DNA from: Bacillota bacterium
GTDB taxonomy: Bacteria; Bacillota; Dethiobacteria; Dethiobacterales; Dethiobacteraceae
Direction: 5' to 3'
Assembly: GCA_012800215.1 (NCBI GenBank)
Contig: JAAZJT010000134.1
Coordinates: forward strand, 1-8,038
Length of the DNA: 8,038 nt
Shown here: positions 1-5,913 of the stretch, one piece after another
Position numbering within the stretch: the first letter of the stretch is position 1
How the letters are laid out: every line of letters begins with the position of its first letter
The notes under the pieces: generated by a model
Seen by the model: only the letters and a program-made list of their open reading frames with translations
What the model was told of the DNA's origin: nothing
The model's database searches: none
Made by a program: the position numbers and the translations under genes

Positions 1-44
1 ATCCGCCTACCGCACGAATGATAATACCCCGCAGCTTAAATCAT
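1..44 (-). CDS. rsgA: Start of ribosome small subunit-dependent GTPase A, partial (runs off the left edge)
   Basis: Only the extreme N-terminus lies in the window. In the frame beginning at base 34 the minus strand reads LRGIIIRAVGG, which matches the usual opening of RsgA/CpgA (a G-rich strand leading into the OB-fold). RsgA is a circularly permuted GTPase that acts in late 30S maturation. Position supports the call: in Firmicutes this gene normally follows prkC directly, and here it begins about 10-20 bases after the prkC stop. No ATG, GTG or TTG opens this frame; an in-frame TGA sits at 43-41. The choices are a CTG start at 34-32, preceded by AAAGGA with a 10-base spacer, or an ATG at 44-42 that is one base out of frame and reaches TAA after two codons. 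Removing one T from the run at 38-40 would give MIKLRGIIIRAVGG. The family call rests on 11 residues plus context, so it is moderate; the start is unresolved. Confidence 0.62.
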
Positions 45-53
45 TCCTTTCCC

Positions 54-1871
54 CTAGGGAAAATTTTTGACCTCAACCTTGTCCTGCCACCTGACTTCGA
101 CTGTGCCGCTGCCCCAACCGGTAGTTATAATTGGCTGGCCATCGCTGATATATGTTTCCGTTCTTGGGCTTTCACTGCTTTCATCACGAATAATGACTGT
201 AATTTCTTCACCTTCCGGTATATCTTCAGTCTTAATGCTAATTTTATGTTCTTTCAATTCCGGCTGTTTCGGGCCTTTACTAATAATTAAATCTACAAAA
301 TCACCGGCTTGTACTAGTTCATCTGGCTCCGGAAATTGACCACAAACAAGACCTGCACCATAATCATCACTATTTTGCTCACTTACATGGCGTAGTTTTA
401 AACCAAACAAATTCAGCCAACTTTGAGCATCTTCAAGTGTGCGTCCCCGAAGATCCTGTAGTTTAATCGGTTGCCCCCCTTTACTCACACGCAAAGTAAC
501 TTTAGAGCCCTTAGGTATTTTGTAACCGGGGCCGGGGTCTTGTGCTATTACTGTTAGCGGCGGTTCTTCGCTGTGCACTTCCACAATTTCGACCTCAAAG
601 CCTTTATTATCCAGAATAAGTGTAGCTTCCCGCTGCATTTTACCCACCACATTTTCAACCTCTACCAATTCTGGGCCGGTGCTGACTGTAAGATCAACAA
701 TTCTGTTCTTTTTTACGGTGCGGCCGGCTGCCGGCTCCTGTTTAATCACATGACCGGCGGGAACAGTATCGCTGGGAATTCGTATTTCTACATTAACTTG
801 CAGGCCTGCAGCTGTTAAAATCTCAGTAGCATCTTCCAGCGTCTCACCCTCTACAGAAGGAACATCCACCTCCGGCACAATAAAAGTTTTAAGAATATAA
901 TTAATAGAGAATAACAGCAGCAGCATAAGCACTAAACTGCCCGCAAGCAAAGCTAATTTTCTGTTGTTAATTCTCTTTTTTTGCTTTTTCTCCCCGGTTT
1001 GCGCCAGACGGCTGCCTCTAATGGGAGCAGGATCAATTGACCTGCGTCCCTCTCGACCCTGCAGCCAGGCAGACAACTCATCTGCCATTTCCCTGGCTGA
1101 CTGGTAGCGTTTTTCCGGTTCTTTTTGCACTGCCTTTCTAATAATTTGACATAGTGCATCAGGTATCTCCGGGTTAATTTTTTGAGCATCCGGAAAGGGT
1201 TCCTGGAGATGTTTTACAGCAATCGAAACTGGCGATTCACCGCTAAAGGGTATTTTCCCTGTTAGCATCTCAAACAGTACAATGCCCAATGAATAAATAT
1301 CAGATTTTTCCTCCGTCAGCTCGCCACGCGCCTGCTCAGGAGAAAAATAATGTACCGAGCCTAAAATTGCACCGTTATAAGTAACAGTTGAAGCAGTTAC
1401 CGCCTGTGCAATGCCAAAATCTGTGACTTTAACCCGGCCATCATCGCTAATTAAAATATTATGAGGTTTTACATCACGATGAATAATTCCATGTTTATGA
1501 GCATTACTTAAAGCTAAAGCTATGTGCATGGCATATTCTGCGGCTGTTCTGAAAGGCAGGCTTCCCTGACTCTCTATTAATTCCTTTAATGATTGCCCAT
1601 GTATATATTCCATCACAATATAATGAATGCCATTTTCAAAACCAACATCATAAATGCTAACAATATTGGCATGGGATAAACTGGCGGCTGCCTGTGCCTC
1701 ACGGCGGAATCTGCGCACAAAGTCCTGGTCACTGACATATTCAGGACGTAAAACTTTAACAGTAACATGACGGTTTAGCAGGTTGTCCACTCCTTTGTAG
1801 ACAAAGGCTGTACCGCCGTCACCAATCTTTTCTACTATTTGATAGCGATTTCCCAGTATTTTCCCAATCAT
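54..1871 (-). CDS. prkC: PASTA-domain serine/threonine protein kinase, membrane-anchored
   Basis: This is a eukaryotic-like Ser/Thr kinase of the PrkC/PknB/StkP family. It phosphorylates proteins in the cytoplasm in response to peptidoglycan fragments or lipid II bound outside the cell. The 605 residues show: kinase domain about 1-270, with glycine loop GDGGTAFVYKG (17-27), ATP lysine K39, catalytic HRDVKPHN (131-138), DFG (151-153) and SPEQARG (177-183); a basic linker; one membrane helix about 306-330; three PASTA repeats at about 335-398, 402-465 and 467-533; and a C-terminal beta-rich tail 536-605 resembling the extra domain that follows the PASTA repeats in Bacillus and clostridial PrkC. 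In the activation loop the first phospho-Thr position is kept (T164) but the second, T173 in PknB, is N166. The ATG start has a GAGGTG ribosome site just upstream, and the gap after stp is 29 bases. The stop is TAG. It is co-transcribed with its antagonist phosphatase. Identification is firm; substrates are unknown. Confidence 0.97.
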   Translation of the reverse strand: MIGKILGNRYQIVEKIGDGGTAFVYKGVDNLLNRHVTVKVLRPEYVSDQDFVRRFRREAQAAASLSHANIVSIYDVGFENGIHYIVMEYIHGQSLKELIESQGSLPFRTAAEYAMHIALALSNAHKHGIIHRDVKPHNILISDDGRVKVTDFGIAQAVTASTVTYNGAILGSVHYFSPEQARGELTEEKSDIYSLGIVLFEMLTGKIPFSGESPVSIAVKHLQEPFPDAQKINPEIPDALCQIIRKAVQKEPEKRYQSAREMADELSAWLQGREGRRSIDPAPIRGSRLAQTGEKKQKKRINNRKLALLAGSLVLMLLLLFSINYILKTFIVPEVDVPSVEGETLEDATEILTAAGLQVNVEIRIPSDTVPAGHVIKQEPAAGRTVKKNRIVDLTVSTGPELVEVENVVGKMQREATLILDNKGFEVEIVEVHSEEPPLTVIAQDPGPGYKIPKGSKVTLRVSKGGQPIKLQDLRGRTLEDAQSWLNLFGLKLRHVSEQNSDDYGAGLVCGQFPEPDELVQAGDFVDLIISKGPKQPELKEHKISIKTEDIPEGEEITVIIRDESSESPRTETYISDGQPIITTGWGSGTVEVRWQDKVEVKNFP

Positions 1872-1900
1872 CTCTTCACCTCAAGTCTCACGGCTAGAGC

Positions 1901-2653
1901 TTAAAAATTATAAACTAAAACTACGGTAATGTTATCAATACCGCCTTTATCATTTGCTGCAGCTACAAGCTCCTGCAATATTACTGCCGGTTCTTTTTTT
2001 TGTTCAATAATACTTTTTATCTCCTCGTTACTAAGCATGCCGTATAAACCATCACTGCAAAGCAATAAAAGATCATCCTGCTCAAAATTTAGGGGAATTA
2101 AATCAAAATCCGCCACGTCATCGGTACCTAAAGCCCGTGTCAAGACATTGCGCTGCGGATGTCCGTCCCGCTCTTCTTCGCGAATTTGACCTGTTTTAAC
2201 CAGCTGTGAAACTAGAGTATGGTCCTCTGTAATATGAATTAGCTGTCCATTTCGTAACAAATATGCCCGGCTGTCTCCAATATGAGCCAACCAGCGCTGA
2301 CCCGCCAGCGATATTAGCAAAGTTAAAGTTGTCCCCATGCCGGCATATTCAGCCTGTTGCCGACTGGCATGAAGGACAGTTTCATTAGCATTAGCTAACA
2401 TTGCTTGCAGCAGTGGACTAAGATCCTGACTGGCTGCAGCCGCAGATAATAGCACTGTTTTTTGTTTGGCCAAATAATTTTGCACTGCTGTCAAAGCCAG
2501 TGAACTAGCTACTTCGCCGGCAGCATGACCACCCATGCCGTCTGCTACAGCGAATACGGCAAGATTATCATCACCGTCGATTAAGTAACTATCTTCATTA
2601 TTAGGCCTGACTTTTCCCCGATGGCTAATCCCTACAGCCTGCAACCTATTCAC
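1901..2653 (-). CDS. stp: PP2C-family Ser/Thr protein phosphatase (PrpC/Stp type)
   Basis: This is a metal-dependent PPM/PP2C phosphatase, cytosolic, expected to remove phosphates from the neighbouring kinase and its substrates. The 250 residues fit the usual 240-260. Hallmark motifs are in order: RPNNEDS (16-22), VADGMGGHAAGE (36-47, with metal ligand D38 and G39), GMGTTL (105-110), HIGDSRAYL (124-132), LTRALG (171-176), CSDGLYG (199-205, ligand D201) and GGIDNIT (237-243, ligand D240). All expected metal-binding aspartates are present, so it should be active. With the GTG start it overlaps the rlmN stop by 8 bases, which implies translational coupling. The start is uncertain: the AAGGGG ribosome site sits almost on the GTG at 2653 but 8 bases from a TTG at 2644, so the protein may begin three codons later (247 residues). 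It is also called prpC in Bacillus. Identification is firm. Confidence 0.96.
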   Translation of the reverse strand: MNRLQAVGISHRGKVRPNNEDSYLIDGDDNLAVFAVADGMGGHAAGEVASSLALTAVQNYLAKQKTVLLSAAAASQDLSPLLQAMLANANETVLHASRQQAEYAGMGTTLTLLISLAGQRWLAHIGDSRAYLLRNGQLIHITEDHTLVSQLVKTGQIREEERDGHPQRNVLTRALGTDDVADFDLIPLNFEQDDLLLLCSDGLYGMLSNEEIKSIIEQKKEPAVILQELVAAANDKGGIDNITVVLVYNF

Positions 2654-3695
2654 CCCTTGTTTTATTCTTGCAAATATTCCTCAGCTGTCCACAAGCCGCC
2701 GCAATATCAGCACCCATTTTCCTGCGAATGGTTGCGTTAATGCCATGGCTTTTTAAAACATTCCGAAAAGCAATTACCTTCTCTGGTGGACTAGGCTGCC
2801 ACTGCATACCTGGCACAGCATTAAAAGGAATTAAATTGACGTGGCAAATTCTGCCTGAGAGCAACTGCGCACATTCGCGCGCATGCTGACTTCCATCATT
2901 GACTTCGGCGAGTAAAATATATTCATAAGTAATCCTGCGACCTGTTTTTTCTACATACAGATCACAAGCCGGCAGTAATTCCTCTATGGGATACTTTTTA
3001 TTAATTGGCATTAAGCGGTTGCGGATTTTATTATTAGGGGCATGTAGTGAAACGGCCAGATTTAAAGGCCAGCCCTTTTCCGCGAGGGCTAAAATTTTGG
3101 GGACAAGGCCGGATGTGGACAGTGTAATGTGGCGCAAGCTCATGCCTAATCTTTGTGGATCTTGTACAGCTTCTAAAAAGGCCACTGTGGCTGTCCAATT
3201 ATCCAGTGGTTCACCGGTTCCCATTAAAACCAAATTCTTAAGCTTTCTTCCCTTGCGCTGCAAAAGATTACGAACCTGTAACACTTGAGCCATTATTTCG
3301 GCAGCAGTTAAATTGCGAATAAAACCTGGCTGACCAGATGCACAAAAAGCGCAACCCATACGGCAGCCCACTTGAGTAGATATACAAGCACTATCACCAA
3401 TATCATAGGGTAGGATAACTGTCTCCACCGTCTGCCCGTCAGCAAGATCTAAAAGCAGCTTTTCTGTGCCATCTGCCGATTTTTGTTTTGCTAACACTTC
3501 TAAAAAACCAATATCAACCTGCTGCTCTAGTTTCTGCCGCAAAGACAGGGGCAGGTTAGTCATCTGGGCAAAAGATTCTGCACCTTTATGCCAGAGCCAA
3601 TCTAAAATTTGTGCGGCCCTGTATGCAGGCTCACCCATTATTTCCATCAATGCTGCAATTTCAGCAGGCGTCAGTGCCAGCAAATTTGTTTTCAC
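2646..3695 (-). CDS. rlmN: Dual-specificity 23S rRNA A2503 / tRNA A37 C2-methyltransferase, radical SAM
   Basis: RlmN methylates C2 of adenosine 2503 in the 23S rRNA peptidyl-transferase centre and of A37 in some tRNAs, by a radical SAM mechanism that goes through a methylated cysteine. The 349 residues are the normal length. The 4Fe-4S cluster motif CRMGCAFC is at 111-118 (C111, C115, C118). The SAM-contacting MGTGEPL is at 158-164. The two catalytic cysteines are visible: C104 in SACISTQVGC and C335 in AACGQL, the latter the methyl-carrying position in E. coli RlmN. The start is GTG at 3695, with AAGGA at 3709-3705 and a 9-base spacer; an in-frame TAA shortly upstream leaves little alternative. 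It is the first gene after the internal promoter in the 112-base gap, and its stop (TAG) overlaps the stp reading frame. RlmN rather than Cfr is indicated by the housekeeping context and the overall match. Confidence 0.97.
   Translation of the reverse strand: MKTNLLALTPAEIAALMEIMGEPAYRAAQILDWLWHKGAESFAQMTNLPLSLRQKLEQQVDIGFLEVLAKQKSADGTEKLLLDLADGQTVETVILPYDIGDSACISTQVGCRMGCAFCASGQPGFIRNLTAAEIMAQVLQVRNLLQRKGRKLKNLVLMGTGEPLDNWTATVAFLEAVQDPQRLGMSLRHITLSTSGLVPKILALAEKGWPLNLAVSLHAPNNKIRNRLMPINKKYPIEELLPACDLYVEKTGRRITYEYILLAEVNDGSQHARECAQLLSGRICHVNLIPFNAVPGMQWQPSPPEKVIAFRNVLKSHGINATIRRKMGADIAAACGQLRNICKNKTRGE
2651..2658 (-). promoter_or_regulatory. Ribosome binding site of stp, argues for the TTG start
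   Basis: The minus strand reads AAGGGGTG at these positions, inside the last codons of rlmN. Measured from AAGGGG, the spacer to the in-frame TTG at 2644-2642 is 8 bases, close to ideal. The GTG at 2653-2651 overlaps the ribosome site itself. No other purine-rich stretch nearby serves the GTG. The TTG start would place initiation just past the rlmN TAG (2648-2646). Confidence 0.55.
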
Positions 3696-3737
3696 ACTTA
3701 CACGTCCTTAACGGGCATTCTTTTCAGAAAAATATGG

Positions 3738-3766
3738 ATTATCTTTTGCTAGCGCAAGTATATCAA
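3738..3766 (-). promoter_or_regulatory. Predicted sigma-A promoter for rlmN-stp-prkC-rsgA
   Basis: On the minus strand the -35 box TTGATA lies at 3766-3761 (5 of 6 to TTGACA) and the -10 box GATAAT at 3743-3738 (5 of 6 to TATAAT), with a spacer of exactly 17 bases. Transcription would start near 3731, giving a leader of about 35 bases before the rlmN GTG. It lies in the largest gap of the window (3696-3807), where an internal start for the signalling half of the operon would be expected. No terminator hairpin is visible between rsmB and this site, so read-through from upstream probably adds to it. This is a sequence match only. Confidence 0.7.
3743..3758. promoter_or_regulatory. Imperfect palindrome inside the promoter spacer, possible operator
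   Basis: The 16 bases follow the symmetric pattern CTTNNGCTAGCNNAAG (12 of 16 positions symmetric) and lie almost wholly between the -35 and -10 boxes. A dimeric regulator bound here would block RNA polymerase. There is no known regulator in the window to assign to it, and short palindromes arise by chance, so this is a suggestion. Confidence 0.25.
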
Positions 3767-3807
3767 AAGAGGTATAAAAAATCAATAAAAAGCAGCCGTA
3801 AGCGCAT

Positions 3808-5184
3808 TTAACCTTTAACTTTTCCAGAATGTGTTTTTTGCAGTTTAGCTATAAAAAAGCCATCAACCTGATGTAAGTGGGGGTAAAGATGTATCCCTCT
3901 GCTGCCCATTGAATCTGCCCATGACGGCGGTAATGCAGAAGAAAAGTTTAGCGGTACAAACTCAGGATGTGTTGCTAAAAATCTTTCAATCTGCCCGTTA
4001 GTTTCTTCCGGTTCATTGGTACAAGTACTATAAACAAGCATTCCTCCCGGTTTAAGAGCAGTTGCTGCTGCGTTAATTATCTGGCTCTGTATCTGCGAAA
4101 GCGCTTCAATATCTTTTTCCTGCCGGCGCCACTTTATATCCGGCTTACGCCAGATAACTCCCAGTCCTGAACAGGGAACATCTATGAGGATTTAATCAAA
4201 TTTTTCACGGTTTTGTGGGCAAAATCTAGCTATATCAGCACATTTTGTTTCTATAATCTTTATTCCCAGTCTCTTGGCAGCAGCCTCAACTAAAGCCAGG
4301 CGGTGTTCATAAAGATCGAGCGCAATGATCTGGCCTGTATTATTCATTAGCTGAGCAAGATGTGTTGTTTTACCCCCAGGAGCACTGCATCCATCTAATA
4401 CTTTTGCACCTGGCATTGGCTGCAAAATATGTGACGTTAGCATGGCACTTTCGCCTTGAATCTGGAATAAGCCAGAGCGGTAAGCAGAAAGTGCTCCAAG
4501 TTTTCCTCCTTTTTCCACCACAAGACCATCGGGAACTATGCTGCTGGGAGCAGCTGTTATTTTTTCTTGTTCTAAACTGGCTATTAGTTGCAAACTGTCT
4601 GTACGTAGAGTATTAACGCGTATCGAAGTAGGTGGTGTTGTATTATTAGCCACCAGTAGTTTTTCAGTTTCTGCTCTGCCCAGGCGTTTTAACCAGCGCT
4701 TCACCAGCCAGGGAGGATGGGAATAACGGAGTACTAAATAGTCAAGAGGATTTTTTTTGGCATCAGGCCAAGCTAAAGTATCTTTTTTTCGAATGGCACC
4801 GCGCATTACACCGTTGACAAAAGAAGCTAAAGCTCTTTTCTTTCCCTTTTTTATTAGCTCAACTGTTGAGTACACAATGGCCGGCGCCGGAATACGGTCT
4901 AAATAAAAAAGCTGATAAAAACCAATGCGCAAAGCATGCAAAACAGGCCGATCCAGCTTTTGAGCCGGCCGACCTGTTATTTGTTTAATAAGCCAGTCTA
5001 GAGTTAACTGATAGGTAATAACACCATAGGTAATTTCAGTAGCTAACTTCCTGTCTCGTGAATCCATGGTATAAGCAGAAAGCACTTCAGCTAAGGCTAA
5101 ATTAGCATATGCCCCTTCTTCTGCTACCTTTGTCAATGCATATAAGCTGGCTTCCCGGGCATTTATTTTCCTTCTTTTGGTCAT
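3808..5184 (-). pseudogene. rsmB: 16S rRNA (cytosine-967-C5)-methyltransferase, interrupted by an in-frame TAA
   Basis: RsmB (Sun/Fmu) makes m5C967 in 16S rRNA. The full frame is 458 codons, near the family's usual 430-450. An N-terminal NusB-like RNA-binding helical domain covers about 1-135, and the SAM methyltransferase domain follows, with DGCSAPGGKTTH (264-275) and ALDLYEHRL (288-296). Codon 331 is TAA. The same frame continues at once with ILIDVPCSGLGVIWRKPD and runs to the natural TAA at 3810-3808, including C338 (PCSG) and the presumed catalytic C388 (YSTCTNEPEETN), equivalent to E. coli C389. No second stop or frameshift occurs in the remaining 127 codons. As read, translation gives only 330 residues (5184 to 4192) without either catalytic-site cysteine. 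The ATG start has GGAG 8 bases upstream and begins one base after the peptidase stop. Family identity is certain; whether the break is real or a base-call error is not decidable here. Confidence 0.95.
4192..4194 (-). other. Premature TAA codon within rsmB
   Basis: The minus strand reads TTT GAT TAA ATC CTC ATA GAT: F-D-stop-I-L-I-D. In RsmB proteins this position usually holds Lys, Arg or Tyr in the pattern FDxILxDxPCSG. An AAA lysine codon would become TAA by one A-to-T change. Six genes in the window, rsmB included, end with TAA, so TAA is a working terminator in this genome and codon reassignment is ruled out. Confidence 0.93.
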
Positions 5185-5185
5185 C

Positions 5186-5875
5186 TTATCTTCTCCGGTC
5201 CCGCAGAATTAACAAGCGTATCAGCTGCGTTATAGAAACAGCAGCAGCTGCTAAATATGTCAGTGCTGCGGCATTTAAAACTTCCTTTGCTGGCTGTACT
5301 TCGTCAGGTGCCAAAAAACCGCGTCCGGCAAGAAGTGCAATAGCCCTACTGGAAGCATTATACTCAACGGGCAAAGTTACCAGTTGAAAAAGCACAGCAA
5401 ACGCAAAGAGGAAAATACCTACTGTCATCAGTTGGTGCAATCCGCCGAAAAACAAGCCGATAAAAAAGAGCGGAAAAGCCGCGCGTGAGCCGATATTAGC
5501 TAAGGGAAAAATATTATTACGGAAGGCAAGCGGGATATAACCTTCCGCATGCTGCAAAGCATGACCTGTTTCGTGTGCAGCAATACCTAAAGCTGCCAAC
5601 GAAGTACTCTGGTAAACTCCGGCGGAAAGGCGAATAACACGAGCTCTGGGGTCGAAATGGTCAGCTAGATGACCATGTACCTGCTGTACGGGGATATCAT
5701 ACAAACCTGCCTCATCTAATAAACGCCGCGCCACCTGTGCACCTGTCATACCTGAGCGGGCATAAACGCGTGCATAACGGTGGTAAGTTGACTGTACACG
5801 GCTTTGTGCCCACATGGTAAAGAATAATGCCGGTAGGATAATAAACCAAGTTGTGTCATAAAATGGCCACCACAT
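5186..5875 (-). CDS. Membrane zinc metallopeptidase, YugP family (Zn_peptidase_2)
   Basis: This is a 229-residue integral membrane protein with the metalloprotease motif HETGH at 101-105, two histidines as zinc ligands and Glu102 as general base. E171, in LPVEYNASSRA after the second membrane block, is a candidate third ligand. Hydrophobic segments lie at about 8-22, 133-147, 151-170 and 203-219. The hydrophilic part between the first and second carries the active site. It matches the YugP family (Pfam putative neutral zinc metallopeptidase), whose substrate is not established. The ATG start has an AGGGAGG ribosome site 7 bases upstream. It follows the DUF116 gene by 38 bases and its TAA is one base from the rsmB ATG, so it is translationally linked to rsmB. 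In Clostridia this gene is commonly placed between fmt and rsmB; the reason is unknown. Family call is firm, function inferred. Confidence 0.93.
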   Translation of the reverse strand: MWWPFYDTTWFIILPALFFTMWAQSRVQSTYHRYARVYARSGMTGAQVARRLLDEAGLYDIPVQQVHGHLADHFDPRARVIRLSAGVYQSTSLAALGIAAHETGHALQHAEGYIPLAFRNNIFPLANIGSRAAFPLFFIGLFFGGLHQLMTVGIFLFAFAVLFQLVTLPVEYNASSRAIALLAGRGFLAPDEVQPAKEVLNAAALTYLAAAAVSITQLIRLLILRDRRR

Positions 5876-5913
5876 AGTCTTCCCTCCCTAAAATCGTATT
5901 GAGGCCATCAGCT

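Noticed and set aside
54..339. Open frames on the plus strand opposite prkC, and similar ones elsewhere
   Set aside because: They mirror well-supported minus-strand genes, have low-complexity or cysteine-rich unnatural compositions and no family motifs.
3698..3718. Six-codon leader frame (M-P-V-K-D-V) ending two bases before the rlmN GTG
   Set aside because: It has no convincing ribosome site and its bases include the rlmN ribosome site. No attenuator hairpin or codon bias suggests a leader peptide.
3770..3807. T-rich stretches after rsmB as a terminator
   Set aside because: The T runs are not preceded by a GC-rich inverted repeat able to form a stem, so no rho-independent terminator is supported.
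3808..4041. Separate small gene from the Met codon at 4041
   Set aside because: The frame is the C-terminal end of RsmB (from the KPGG-M-LVYSTCTN motif onward), in the same frame as the 5' part, so it is a fragment and not an independent gene.
4192..4194. TAA as a reassigned or recoded sense codon
   Set aside because: TAA ends def, fmt, DUF116, the peptidase, rsmB itself and stp in this window, so it works as a normal stop; there is no recoding hairpin that I can see, and selenocysteine uses TGA.
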